Position numbers and translations under genes: made by a program. A stretch of 47,150 nt of DNA. Origin: Streptomyces aureus (GTDB lineage: Bacteria > Actinomycetota > Actinomycetes > Streptomycetales > Streptomycetaceae). The stretch's first letter is position 1; every line of letters begins with the position of its first letter. The stretch is taken from the NCBI RefSeq assembly GCF_000725495.1, contig NZ_KL647042.1:231591-278740 (forward strand). Reading direction: 5' to 3'. The notes under the pieces are model-generated. The model was not told the origin of the DNA. It searched no databases and was given only the letters and a program-made list of their open reading frames with translations. This document shows positions 35,845 to 44,283 of this stretch, piece by piece.

Positions 35845-36750
35845 CTAGTGCGGCGCCCCGCGCCACCCGGCGACCGGGAGCGCGAACTTGGCGACGAGCC
35901 GGTCGGTGAAGGACGCGTGGTGCAGCCGGGCGAGCCGCACCGGCACGGCACCGCGCCGCACCTCGACCCGCGCACCCGGCGGCAGCTCCACGGTCCGCCG
36001 TCCGTCGCACCACAGGACACCCGGCGGGATGTGCGGCAGCACCTCCACGGCCAGCACCGAGTCCGGCGAGGTGACCAGCGGCTTGGCGAACAGCGCGTGG
36101 GCACTGATCGGCACCATCAGCAGCGCCTCGACCTCGGGCCAGACCACGGGCCCGCCCGCGGAGAAGGCGTAGGCCGTCGACCCGGTCGGGGTCGCGCAGA
36201 CGATCCCGTCGCAGCCGAACCCGGTGACCGGCCGTCCGTCGATCTCCAGGATGACCTCCAGGAGCCGCTCGGCGGACACCTTCTGCACGGCGGCCTCGTT
36301 CAGCGCCCAGTCGGTGTGGACGATGTCGCCGTTGCGGTGCACGACGACGTCGACGGTCATCCGCTCCTCGACCTCGTACGCCTTGGTGACCACCCGGTCG
36401 ACGACCTTGTCCAGGTCGTCCCGCTCGGCCTCGGCGAGGAAGCCGACGCTGCCGAGGTTGACGCCGAGCATCGGCACCCCGGAGGCGCGGGCGAACTCGG
36501 CGCCGCGCAGTAGTGTTCCGTCACCGCCGAGGACGATGAGCAGTTCGCAGCCGTCGAGGCACTGCGGGGTCGCCTCCTGGACCAGCTCCACCTCGTGCGG
36601 AAGCGGCAGATCCGCCGCCTCGGCCGCGAGGACGCGTACGCCGATCCCGGAGCGCAGCAGCCCCTGGACGACCAGCTCGGCGCTGCGGATGGCTGCCGGC
36701 CGCCCGGTGTGGGCCAGCAGGAAAACAGTACGAGCTCGGGTCTGTGTCAA
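35845..36750 (-). CDS. nadK: NAD kinase
   Basis: Makes NADP from NAD with ATP or polyphosphate. It has LLIVLGGDGTLLRGAE (the GGDG site), GVNLGSVGFLAE, the NE/K-type region ALNEAAVQKV and the substrate loop GFGCDGIVCATPTGSTAYAFSAGGP. It is 301 residues, normal for actinobacteria. The start appears to be TTG at 36750, overlapping the tlyA TGA as TTGA; no ATG or GTG fits the conserved N-terminus RTVFLLAHTGRPAAI. The order tlyA-nadK-recN is conserved in actinobacteria. Confidence 0.97.
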   Translation of the reverse strand: MTQTRARTVFLLAHTGRPAAIRSAELVVQGLLRSGIGVRVLAAEAADLPLPHEVELVQEATPQCLDGCELLIVLGGDGTLLRGAEFARASGVPMLGVNLGSVGFLAEAERDDLDKVVDRVVTKAYEVEERMTVDVVVHRNGDIVHTDWALNEAAVQKVSAERLLEVILEIDGRPVTGFGCDGIVCATPTGSTAYAFSAGGPVVWPEVEALLMVPISAHALFAKPLVTSPDSVLAVEVLPHIPPGVLWCDGRRTVELPPGARVEVRRGAVPVRLARLHHASFTDRLVAKFALPVAGWRGAPH

Positions 36751-37562
36751 CGCGGCCCCTCCGCCACTGCACGGTCAACGTCGGCCGGGTCGAGTTCGGG
36801 TGCCCCGGCACGCAGCCACAGAAAGTACTCGACGTTGCCCGAGGGTCCGGGCAACGGGCTCGCTGTCACACCCTTCACACCGAGCCCCAGCTCCTGGGCT
36901 CGCGCCGCCACGCCGCGCACGCTCTCGGCGCGCAGCTCCGGACTGCGCACGACGCCGCCGCTGCCCAGCCGGTCCTTCCCCACCTCGAACTGCGGCTTGA
37001 CCATCATCACCAGATCGGCGTCCGGCGCCGTGCACCGCGCGAGGGCGGGCAGCACCAGTCCGAGCGGGATGAAGGACAGATCCCCGACAACAAGGTCCAC
37101 GGGCTCCCCATCGATCGCCTCCAACGTCAACTCGCGTACGTTCGTACGGTCCTTGACGGTGACGCGTTCATCGCTCTGGAGAGACCACGCGAGTTGTCCG
37201 TAACCGACGTCCACGGCGACGACATGGGCGGCACCCGCGCGCAGCAGCACGTCGGTGAAGCCCCCGGTGGACGCGCCGGCGTCCAGCGCCCGCCGTCCCT
37301 CGACCTTCAGGCCCTGCGGCCCGAAGACGGCGAGCGCGCCGGCGAGCTTGTGCCCGCCGCGCGAGACGTAGTCGGGGTCGCTGTCGTCCTGGCTGACCAC
37401 GATCGCCGCGGCGGTCTCCACCTGCGTGGCGGGCTTGGTCGCGAGGGTCTTGCCCACGCTGACCCGGCCCGCGGCGATCAGCTGTCCGGCGTGCTCGCGC
37501 GAGCGGGCGAGCTTCCTGCGGACCAGCTCGGCGTCGAGGCGGCGGCGTGCCACTCCTGCCAC
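36747..37562 (-). CDS. tlyA: TlyA family rRNA 2'-O-methyltransferase
   Basis: Predicted to methylate cytidine 2'-O in 16S and 23S rRNA, which in mycobacteria confers capreomycin sensitivity; older annotations call it haemolysin A. The N-terminal S4 domain (RRRLDAELVRRKLARSREHAGQL) precedes the FtsJ-like methyltransferase with YVSRGGHKLAGAL, LDAGASTGGFTDVLL (SAM site), DLVVGDLSFIPLG and MMVKPQFEVGK (the catalytic K-D-K-type set). It is 271 residues. The GTG at 37562 has AGGAG about 12 bases upstream; a second GTG three codons later (VARRRLD) is possible. It overlaps nadK. Confidence 0.95.
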   Translation of the reverse strand: MAGVARRRLDAELVRRKLARSREHAGQLIAAGRVSVGKTLATKPATQVETAAAIVVSQDDSDPDYVSRGGHKLAGALAVFGPQGLKVEGRRALDAGASTGGFTDVLLRAGAAHVVAVDVGYGQLAWSLQSDERVTVKDRTNVRELTLEAIDGEPVDLVVGDLSFIPLGLVLPALARCTAPDADLVMMVKPQFEVGKDRLGSGGVVRSPELRAESVRGVAARAQELGLGVKGVTASPLPGPSGNVEYFLWLRAGAPELDPADVDRAVAEGPR

Positions 37563-37637
37563 GTTCGGTTCAGCTCCTGCGGTCGTACGGCGATGGAAAG
37601 GGGTTCCCGGAAGACTCTCCGGGTGTCCCGAAGGATC

Positions 37638-37955
37638 TCATTGGACGGCGGCGGGCGGACGGCCGGAGGGGGCCGGGACTCCCGGGCGGACGTCGAGCGC
37701 GGTGAGCGCGTCGCGCAGCCCCCGGTGCACATCCTCGTACACCTCGAGGTGCCCGTCGGTGGCGAGGTCGTCGGCGTCGGCCAGCCGCTCCAGACCGGCG
37801 TCGACGTCCGCGTCGCCCGTCGGGACCCTCGGGACGTTCAGCGGGGCCGGTGCGGCCGGGTCGTAGACCGGTTCCGCTTCCGCCTGCGCGGGCGGCGCGG
37901 GCTCCGCCGGGGTCACGGCCTCGGGGAGCTCGCCCTCGGGGAGTGAGTCGTTCAT
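37638..37955 (-). CDS. Small acidic conserved protein before tlyA
   Basis: A 105-residue protein with no recognised name. A Pro/Glu/Ala-rich first half is followed by the conserved-looking core NVPRVPTGDADVDAGLERLA, DDLATDGHLEVYEDVHRGLR and DALTALDVRPG, predicted as two helices. It is present in the same place upstream of tlyA in other streptomycetes as far as I recall. The ATG at 37955 lies 42 bp from the divergent SCP2 gene. The 75-bp gap to tlyA shows no strong terminator, so co-transcription is likely. Confidence 0.85.
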   Translation of the reverse strand: MNDSLPEGELPEAVTPAEPAPPAQAEAEPVYDPAAPAPLNVPRVPTGDADVDAGLERLADADDLATDGHLEVYEDVHRGLRDALTALDVRPGVPAPSGRPPAAVQ

Positions 37956-37997
37956 GCCCCGACGCTACCGCGAAGCGCTGCGGTACCGTCGATCACG

Positions 37998-38345
37998 ATG
38001 GCCACGACTGAGGAATGCCGCACGGCACTCGACAAGCTTTCGGACAACATGGCGGGCGCCGACGGCGACGTACGCGCCGCCGCGGCCCTGGACCGCTCGC
38101 TGAGCTGCCGGATCACCGACCTGGACATCACCTTCGTCGGCCGCCTCAAGGACGGCCGGATCCAGGTGCTCGACACGCTCCAGGGCCCGCCCCCGGAGCG
38201 GGCCCAGATCCGGCTGACCATGAAGGGCGACGACCTGGTGTCGATGGTGAACGGCGAGCTGAACTTCGCCAAGGCCTGGGGCTCGGGCCGGGTGAAGCTG
38301 GAGGCGGGCCTGCGCGACCTGCTGCGCCTCCGGACGCTTCTGTAG
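37998..38345 (+). CDS. SCP2 sterol-binding-domain protein
   Basis: A 115-residue single-domain protein with the SCP2-like lipid-binding fold: ITDLDITFVGRLKDGRIQVL, then AQIRLTMKGDDLVSMVNGEL and NFAKAWGSGRVKLEAGLRDLL. The ligand is unknown, probably a hydrophobic molecule. TACCGT lies 8 bases before the ATG with no ribosome site, so the transcript may be leaderless. It is divergent from the small gene at 37638-37955, their starts only 42 bp apart. Its last 21 bases form the first copy of a tandem repeat that continues past the stop. Confidence 0.9.
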   Translation: MATTEECRTALDKLSDNMAGADGDVRAAAALDRSLSCRITDLDITFVGRLKDGRIQVLDTLQGPPPERAQIRLTMKGDDLVSMVNGELNFAKAWGSGRVKLEAGLRDLLRLRTLL

Positions 38346-38432
38346 CGGCCCGTCCCGCGCCGCCTCCGGGCGCTCGTCGTAGCGCCCCGTCCCGCTGCGG
38401 CTTCGGATGCTTCTCCAGCGGACTCTCCCGGC
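38325..38432 (+). repeat. Three imperfect ~36-bp tandem repeats at the end of the SCP2 gene
   Basis: Units at 38325-38360, 38361-38397 and 38398-~38432 each begin CGSCTYCGG followed by GCTTCT- or GCTCGT-like sequence, then AGCG and C-rich tail. The first unit includes the last six codons and stop. It resembles the 3'-end duplication at 12541-12630. The remaining gap to 38496 holds nothing else clear. Confidence 0.65.
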
Positions 38433-38496
38433 CCCTCAGGGCCTCCCCGCGGGGGCACCCCGCCGCCGGGAAGCCCTCTGCGGGCGCCTGCCGCCC

Positions 38497-39318
38497 TCAG
38501 GAGCCCTCCGTGACCGTCGCGGCGGCCCGGACCCTCGCCCTGCGCGCCGCGGGCACCACGAGGGGCGTCCCGGTCTCGGGGTCGTCGATGACCTGGCAGC
38601 GCAGTCCGAAGACCTCCTCGACCAGCTCGGCCGTGACGATGTCGTTCGGGGCGCCCTCGGCGATGACCTCGCCGCCGCGCAGCGCGATCAGATGGGTGGC
38701 GTAGCGGGCCGCGTGGTTCAGGTCGTGCAGCACGGCGACCAGGGTGCGGCCCTGCGTCTCGTGGAGCTCGGCGCACAGGTCGAGGACGTCGATCTGGTGC
38801 TGGATGTCGAGGTAGGTCGTGGGCTCGTCCAGCAGGAGCAGCGGGGTCTGCTGGGCGAGCGCCATCGCGATCCACACGCGCTGGCGCTGACCGCCGGACA
38901 GCTCGTCGACGTAGCGGTCGGCGAGCTCGGCGACCCCGGTCGAGGCCATCGACTCCTGGACCACCCGCTCGTCCTCCGCCGACCACTGGCGCAGCAGGCC
39001 CTGGTGCGGATAGCGGCCCCGGCCGACCAGGTCCCCGACCGTGATCCCGTCCGGCGCGATCGACGACTGCGGCAGCAGCCCGAGGGTGCGCGCCACCTTC
39101 TTCGCGGGCATCGACTGGATCGTCTGTCCGTCGAGCAGCACCCGCCCGGCCGAGGGCTTCAGCATCCGGGACAGGGCGCGCAGCAGGGTGGACTTGCCGC
39201 AGGCGTTCGGGCCGACGATCACCGTGAAGGAGTGGTCGGGGATCTGGACCGACAGCTTCTCCGCGATGACGCGCTGGTCGTAGCCGAGGGTGACGTCGTC
39301 GGCGGACAGGCGGTTCAC
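38497..39318 (-). CDS. Iron-siderophore ABC transporter ATPase (FepC/FecE type)
   Basis: ATP-binding subunit of a ferric-siderophore importer, 273 residues. It has Walker A VGPNACGKSTLL (note Ala-Cys in the loop, common in this group), Q-loop LLPQSS, the iron-family block VGRGRYPHQGLL, signature DELSGGQRQRVWIAMALAQ, Walker B LLLLDEPTTYLD and H-loop AVLHDLNHA. The GTG at 39318 with AAGGAG upstream is chosen. It is third in the minus-strand order permease-permease-ATPase. The 110-bp gap to the preceding permease holds a short hairpin (39385-39401, 7-bp stem) that may tune expression. Confidence 0.95.
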   Translation of the reverse strand: MNRLSADDVTLGYDQRVIAEKLSVQIPDHSFTVIVGPNACGKSTLLRALSRMLKPSAGRVLLDGQTIQSMPAKKVARTLGLLPQSSIAPDGITVGDLVGRGRYPHQGLLRQWSAEDERVVQESMASTGVAELADRYVDELSGGQRQRVWIAMALAQQTPLLLLDEPTTYLDIQHQIDVLDLCAELHETQGRTLVAVLHDLNHAARYATHLIALRGGEVIAEGAPNDIVTAELVEEVFGLRCQVIDDPETGTPLVVPAARRARVRAAATVTEGS

Positions 39319-39428
39319 AGTGCTCCTTGGGGTGTTCTCGCGCGCCGGGTCGTGCGCACGCGCCGCGTTCTTCGGTTCTCGCCCGTCCGGCCCCGCCGGA
39401 CCACGGACGGCCGCTTCCGCCGGGCCGC

Positions 39429-40529
39429 TCATATCCGGCCGGCCTTGCGCTCGCTGACCAGCAGCCAGAGCAGGTAGACGCCGCCGAGGACGCCGGTCAC
39501 GACGCCGACCGGCAGCTGGTCGGCGCCGAAGGCCCGCTGCGAGGCCCAGTCCGCGACGACGAGCAGGGTCGCGCCCATGCACAGCGACGGGATCAGATTG
39601 GGTCCCGGTGAGCGGGTGAGCCGTCGGGCCAGCTGCGGCGCGGTGAGCGCCACGAAGCCGACGGGGCCCGCGGCGGCCGTGGCACCCGAGGTGAGCAGCA
39701 CGGCGGACACCAGCAGCAGCAGCCGCGTCCGCTCGACGCTCACACCGAGGGCGTACGACACGTCGTCGCCCATCTCCGTCATCCGCAGCCCGCGCGCGTT
39801 GCCGAGGACCAGCGGGACGAGCACCGCGCACATGATGAGCAGGGGCCAGACCTGCGCCCAGTCCCGGCCGTTGAGGGAGCCGGTCATCCAGACGACGGCA
39901 CGGGCCGCGTCGACGAGGTCGGCCTTGGTGAGGAGATAGGCGTTGACCGCCGTGACGATCGCGGAGACACCGATGCCGACCAGCACCAGGCGGTAGCCGT
40001 GCACGCCCCGCTTCCAGGCGAGCAGATAGATGGCGAGCCCGGTGACGAGTCCGCCGACGAGCGCCCCGAGGGCGACCTCGTTCGCGCTGCCCGAGAACAG
40101 CACGATCATGACGAGCGCGCCGGCCGTGGACCCCTGTCCGAGCCCGAGGACGTCGGGGCTGCCCAGCGGATTGCGGGACACGGACTGGAACAGCGCTCCG
40201 GCGAGCCCGAGGGAGGCCCCCACCAGCAGTCCGACGAGCACCCGCGGCAGCCGCAGGTCGTGGACGATGAACTCCTGGCTGGGGGTGCCGTCGCCGGCCA
40301 GGGTCCTGATCACGTCGCCGGCCGGGATCGGGAAGTCGCCGGTGCCGATGAGCACCACGCTCGCCGCCGCCGCGGCCAGCAGCAGCAGGACGACCGCGGT
40401 GAGGGCCCGCAGGTCGAGGCGGACGGAGAGTCCCCCGACGGTGCGCAGGGCCCGGACGCGGCGCACGGGGCGCCCCGGGACGCCCTTGTCGCGGGCGGTT
40501 CGGATGCTTCGGACAGGTGGGGTCGTCAC
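39429..40529 (-). CDS. FecCD-family iron-siderophore permease 2
   Basis: A 366-residue membrane subunit with about nine or ten hydrophobic helices. Family blocks: LRLPRVLVGLLVGASLGLAGALFQSVSRNPLGSPDVLGLGQG near the first cytoplasmic loop (seen as RNPLGSPDVLGLGQG), GIGVSAIVTAVNAYLL, DVSYALGV as the coupling-helix side, and TAAAGPVGFVALTAPQLARR. A basic N-terminal extension of ~40 residues precedes helix 1. The GTG at 40529 overlaps the upstream permease stop as GTGA. It pairs with that permease as a heterodimer, like FecC-FecD or FhuB halves. Confidence 0.94.
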   Translation of the reverse strand: MTTPPVRSIRTARDKGVPGRPVRRVRALRTVGGLSVRLDLRALTAVVLLLLAAAAASVVLIGTGDFPIPAGDVIRTLAGDGTPSQEFIVHDLRLPRVLVGLLVGASLGLAGALFQSVSRNPLGSPDVLGLGQGSTAGALVMIVLFSGSANEVALGALVGGLVTGLAIYLLAWKRGVHGYRLVLVGIGVSAIVTAVNAYLLTKADLVDAARAVVWMTGSLNGRDWAQVWPLLIMCAVLVPLVLGNARGLRMTEMGDDVSYALGVSVERTRLLLLVSAVLLTSGATAAAGPVGFVALTAPQLARRLTRSPGPNLIPSLCMGATLLVVADWASQRAFGADQLPVGVVTGVLGGVYLLWLLVSERKAGRI

Positions 40530-41569
40530 AGCTGCGCCGTCCTCCGTCGCCGTACCAGAAAGATGAAGACCGGGCCGCCGAGCACCGCGGTGACGATGCC
40601 GACCTGGAGCTCCGCGGGCCGGGCGACCATCCGTCCGAGGACGTCGGCGCCGAGCAGCAGCACGGGCGACAGCACGGTGGCGTAGGGCAGGATCCAGCGC
40701 AGGTCCGGCCCGGTGAAGGAGCGGACGGCGTGCGGGACCATCAGCCCGACGAACACGATCGGCCCGCAGGCGGCGGTCGCGGCGCCGCAGAGCACGGTCG
40801 CGGCGGCCATGGACAGCGCCCGGGTGCGGTTCAGGTTGGCGCCGAGCGCGCGGGCTGTGTCGTCGCCCATCGCCACCGCGTTCAGCGGCCGGGCGAGGGC
40901 GAGCGCGAGCACCGTGCCGACCGCGAGGAAGGGTGCCACCTGCTCGATCGTCGAGTCGGTCGCCGAGGCGAGCGAACCGACGGTCCAGAAACGCATCTTG
41001 CCGAGCGCCGCGTCATCCATGATCATCACGGCCTGCAGATAGCCGTACAGGGCGGCGCTGATCGCGGTTCCGGCCAGCGCGAGCCGCACCGGGGTCGCGC
41101 CCCGGCTGCCGCCCAGGAACCAGACCAGCGCCCCGACCACGGCGGCGCCGAGGAAGGCGAACCAGACGTAGCCGCTCAGCGAGGTGACGCCGAAGTAGGT
41201 GATCGCTGTGACGACGGCGGCGGACGCGCCCGCGTTGATGCCGAGCAGACCGGGGTCGGCCAGCGGGTTGCGGGTGAGCGCCTGGAGGACGGCACCGGAC
41301 AGCCCGAGCGCGGCGCCGGCCAGCAGCCCGAGCACCGTGCGCGAGATCCTGTCCCCGACCACGACGTCGGCGTACGTCCCCGTGTCGTGGAACAGACCGT
41401 GCCAGACCTGGTCGAGCGGGAGCGCCTTCGCGCCGATCGCGATGCTCGCCAGCGCGACCAGCAGCAGGAGGCCGAGGGAGACGAGGAGCCCGACGGCCCG
41501 TATCGCCCGGCGGGTTGGGGGCGCGGGGGCGGTCTCCGCGCGCTGTTCAGGAGGACTGTCGACCAACAC
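40526..41569 (-). CDS. FecCD-family iron-siderophore permease 1
   Basis: A 347-residue membrane subunit of the importer. Blocks: RISRTVLGLLAGAALGLSG, LQALTRNPLADPGLLGINAG, LAGTAISAALYGYLQAV, TARALGANLNRTRAL (coupling helix) and CGPIVFVGLMVPHAVRSFTG. The proposed GTG start at 41569 lies only 4 bases from an iron box, so the mRNA leader must be very short or absent; a downstream start is possible but would cut conserved N-terminal sequence. No substrate-binding lipoprotein is encoded nearby, so the binding protein must be elsewhere. Confidence 0.93.
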   Translation of the reverse strand: MLVDSPPEQRAETAPAPPTRRAIRAVGLLVSLGLLLLVALASIAIGAKALPLDQVWHGLFHDTGTYADVVVGDRISRTVLGLLAGAALGLSGAVLQALTRNPLADPGLLGINAGASAAVVTAITYFGVTSLSGYVWFAFLGAAVVGALVWFLGGSRGATPVRLALAGTAISAALYGYLQAVMIMDDAALGKMRFWTVGSLASATDSTIEQVAPFLAVGTVLALALARPLNAVAMGDDTARALGANLNRTRALSMAAATVLCGAATAACGPIVFVGLMVPHAVRSFTGPDLRWILPYATVLSPVLLLGADVLGRMVARPAELQVGIVTAVLGGPVFIFLVRRRRTAQL

Positions 41570-41573
41570 GAGG

Positions 41574-41592
41574 TTAGGTTAGCCTACCCTCG
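41574..41592 (-). promoter_or_regulatory. Iron box (DmdR/DtxR-type operator)
   Basis: TTAGGTTAGCCTACCCTCG matches the streptomycete iron-box pattern TTAGGTTAGGCTCACCTAA in most positions. On the minus strand it contains TAGGCT, usable as a -10, 11 bases before the GTG at 41569. Iron-loaded DmdR would therefore cover promoter and start and silence the whole importer. Confidence 0.85.
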
Positions 41593-41662
41593 CATTGCGT
41601 TTCGATGGGCCCGCACGTCGGGCCCACTCCCCCGCCCCGCGCCGCGCCCCTGACGGGCCCGT

Positions 41663-41712
41663 CCCCGAGCGCCTGCCGGGAACTGCGGGACAGCCCGCCC
41701 CGAGCGCCTGCC
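41663..41712 (+). repeat. 15-bp direct repeat upstream of the importer
   Basis: CCCCGAGCGCCTGCC occurs exactly at 41663-41677 and 41698-41712, 35 bp apart, in the 183-bp gap between the importer start and the phosphatase stop. No gene is visible there. Confidence 0.6.
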
Positions 41713-41752
41713 AGGTGCTACCCGAACGGCCCCCGGGGACGAAGAACAGCCC

Positions 41753-42784
41753 TCAGAGGCCGAGTCGCGCCAGCGCCTTCCCTCCGTCCAGCGCACACGT
41801 GCCCTCGCCCGCGGACGTCCACGCCGCCGCGCACAGCGCCCGCAGTCCGTCCAACGCCTCTCCCTCGCCGGTCAGCTCCAGGTGCTCCGCGCCCGCCGTC
41901 GCCGTCCAGCCGCCGCAGCGGAAGCCCTCGCCCGCCTCGACGACCTCGGGCTGCCCGGTGAGCATCCCGCGCAGATCGGCGTCGACGTACGTCGGACGGT
42001 GCTGCGGCGGCGCGGCCAGCAGCTGCGCGCCGTCCGTCACGCCCGTGAGGACCAGCAGCGAGTCCACCTCTCCGTTGAACGCGCCCTCGATGTCCGTGTC
42101 CAGCCGGTCCCCGACCACCAGCGGCCGCTCGGCCCCGGTCCGCAGGATCGTCTCGCGGTGCATCGGGGGCAGCGGCTTGCCCGCCACCTGCGGCTCGGCA
42201 CCCGTGGCGATGCGGACGACCTGCACCGCGGCACCGTTGCCGGGCGCGATCCCGCGCGCACCGGGAATGGTCAGATCCGTGTTGGACGCGAACCAGGGAA
42301 GCCCGCGCGCGATGGCGTAGGACGCCTCCGCGAAGCGGGACCAGGTCAGATCGGGACCTCCGTACCCCTGGACGACGGCGACGGGCTCGTCGTCCGCCGA
42401 GTCGACCGGCTCCAGTCCCCGCTCGCGGAGCGCGACCCGCAGCCCCTCGCCGCCGATGACCAGGATCCGCGCGCCCGCCGGCACCTGCTCGCTGATCAGC
42501 CGGGCCACGGCCTGCGCGGAGGTGATGACGTCCGAGGCCTCCGTCGGTATGCCCAGCTCCGTGAGGTGCCCGGCGACCGCGTCCGGGGGGCGCAGCGCGT
42601 TGTTGGTGACGTACGCGAGGTGCATTCCGCCCGCGCGGGCCGTCGCCAGCGAGTCCGCCGCGTGGGCGATCGCGTCGCCGCCCGCGAAATAGACCACACC
42701 GTCCAGGTCCAGCAGCGCGGTGTCGTACGCCTCGCTCAGTGCCCGCTCACTGCCCTCGGGCCGTGTCCTGACGGTCTGGCTCAT
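41753..42784 (-). CDS. HAD hydrolase, NagD/phosphoglycolate phosphatase-like (class IIA)
   Basis: A 343-residue cytoplasmic phosphatase. Motif I is LLDLDGVVYFAG with the nucleophile and acid Asp pair, motif II the Thr in HLAYVTNNALRP, motif III Lys in VAGKPLPPMH, and motif IV VVGDRLDTDIEGAFNG. The cap domain lies between II and III, as in NagD and 2-phosphoglycolate phosphatases. The C-terminal ~70 residues form an extra domain rich in Ala/Glu found in streptomycete members. The ATG at 42784 has GAGGAG about 10 bases upstream. It is divergent from the DUF1015 gene. The true substrate is unknown. Confidence 0.93.
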   Translation of the reverse strand: MSQTVRTRPEGSERALSEAYDTALLDLDGVVYFAGGDAIAHAADSLATARAGGMHLAYVTNNALRPPDAVAGHLTELGIPTEASDVITSAQAVARLISEQVPAGARILVIGGEGLRVALRERGLEPVDSADDEPVAVVQGYGGPDLTWSRFAEASYAIARGLPWFASNTDLTIPGARGIAPGNGAAVQVVRIATGAEPQVAGKPLPPMHRETILRTGAERPLVVGDRLDTDIEGAFNGEVDSLLVLTGVTDGAQLLAAPPQHRPTYVDADLRGMLTGQPEVVEAGEGFRCGGWTATAGAEHLELTGEGEALDGLRALCAAAWTSAGEGTCALDGGKALARLGL

Positions 42785-42856
42785 TGCGCATCGCTCCTCG
42801 TTAGATCCCTTTCCCCCGATCATCGCGCATGCCGCCGACGCACTTACGATGCCCCA

Positions 42857-44149
42857 ATGAACTATGCAGGTCCCGAGGCGGAAACACCGGCTGGGAGCGG
42901 CCTCGAACTCACCCCGTTCCGAGGCCTGCGCTACGACCCCGACCGGGTCGGCAGTCTGGCCGCCGTGACGTCCCCGCCGTACGACGTGATCGTCCGGCCC
43001 GACGGACTGCTCGAACTCGAATCGGCCGACCCGTACAACATCGTCCGGCTCATCCTCCCGCAGGACGGCAGCCCCGAGGCGCGCAACCGGCAGGCCGCCG
43101 ACACCCTGCGCCGCTGGCGGTCCGAGGGCGTCCTGGCCACCGACCCCGAGCCGGGCCTGTACGTGTACGAGCAGCGCGACGGCGACCTGCTGCAACGCGG
43201 TGTGATCGGCAACCTGCTCCTGTCCGATCCGGCCGACGGTGTCGTACTCCCGCACGAGGACGTGATGCCGCACGTCATCGCGGACCGGGCGGCCCTGATG
43301 CGCGCCACGTCAGCCAACCTCGAACCCCTGCTGCTGACCTATCGCGGCAACGGTTCGGGGTACGGCGCCGGTGCCGTCATCGAACGCACCGTCGCGCTGC
43401 CGCCGCTGCTGTCCACCACCACGGAGGACGGCATCGGCCATCGCCTGTGGTCGGTCACCGATCCGGCGGAGCTCTCCGAGATCCGCGCGGACCTCGGCCG
43501 GCACCAGGCCCTGATCGCCGACGGCCACCACCGCTGGGCGACGTACTTGCGTCTACGCGCGGAGCATCCCTCCCCGAGCCCCTGGGACTACGGTCTGGTC
43601 CTCCTGGTGGACACCGCCCGGTACCCCCTGCGGGTCCGGGCCATCCACCGGCTGCTGCACCGGCTGCCGGTCGCCGAGGCGCTGGCCGCCCTCGGGGACT
43701 CCTTCCGGGTACGCCGTCTCGACGTGCCCCTCGCCGAGGCACTGGGGGCCCTGGCATCGGCGGCGGCCGAGGGCAACGCGTTCCTCCTGGCGGGCGACGG
43801 TTCCTTCCATCTCGTCGACCGCCCGTCGCCCGACCTCCTAGCCCGTACGATCCCGGCCGGGCACCCGGAGGCCTGGCGCGCGCTCGACGCCACGGTCCTG
43901 CACGCCACCCTGCTCGACCATGTGTGGGGCATCCCCGAGGACTCCCCCGCGCACATCGCGTACATCCACGACACGAGCGCCACGGTGGAGAAGGCGGAAC
44001 GCGACGGAGGCACGGCCGTCCTGATGCACCCGGTCCGCGAGGAGGTCGTCCGCGAGCTCGCCCGCCAGGGGGTCACCATGCCGCGCAAGTCGACCTCGTT
44101 CGGCCCCAAGCCCGCGTCGGGGCTGGTCCTGCGGGCCTTGGCTCCCTGA
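42857..44149 (+). CDS. DUF1015 family protein
   Basis: A 430-residue protein of the widespread but uncharacterised DUF1015 family. Conserved parts: FRGLRYDPDRVGSLAAVTSPPYDV near the start (core SPPYDV), ADPYNIVRLILP, YVYEQ, GVIGNLLLSD, LPHEDVMPH, IADGHHRWATYL (a histidine-rich block resembling an active site) and the C-terminal FGPKPASGL. Some relatives have been proposed to act in D-amino acid or cell-wall metabolism, which I cannot support here. TACGAT lies 6 bases before the ATG without a ribosome site, so it is probably leaderless. It shares a terminator with the convergent repeat protein. Confidence 0.93.
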   Translation: MNYAGPEAETPAGSGLELTPFRGLRYDPDRVGSLAAVTSPPYDVIVRPDGLLELESADPYNIVRLILPQDGSPEARNRQAADTLRRWRSEGVLATDPEPGLYVYEQRDGDLLQRGVIGNLLLSDPADGVVLPHEDVMPHVIADRAALMRATSANLEPLLLTYRGNGSGYGAGAVIERTVALPPLLSTTTEDGIGHRLWSVTDPAELSEIRADLGRHQALIADGHHRWATYLRLRAEHPSPSPWDYGLVLLVDTARYPLRVRAIHRLLHRLPVAEALAALGDSFRVRRLDVPLAEALGALASAAAEGNAFLLAGDGSFHLVDRPSPDLLARTIPAGHPEAWRALDATVLHATLLDHVWGIPEDSPAHIAYIHDTSATVEKAERDGGTAVLMHPVREEVVRELARQGVTMPRKSTSFGPKPASGLVLRALAP

Positions 44150-44212
44150 GTCCCTCACTCTCCGGCGAGGGCGGGCGTGGGGCCCGGCCCCGCGACCGCC
44201 TCCCGGAAACGC

Positions 44213-44256
44213 CACGTGGGCGGCGGCACACCTTTCGGTGTCCCGCCGCCCACGTG
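44213..44256. terminator. Strong bidirectional terminator
   Basis: CACGTGGGCGGCGG-C-ACACC (44213-44232) pairs with GGTGT-C-CCGCCGCCCACGTG (44237-44256): 14 bp plus 5 bp around one C-C mismatch, loop TTTC. It lies between the convergent stops at 44149 and 44284. Confidence 0.9.
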
Positions 44257-44283
44257 TTCGTGTGCGTGGCGCCGTGCCGGGCG

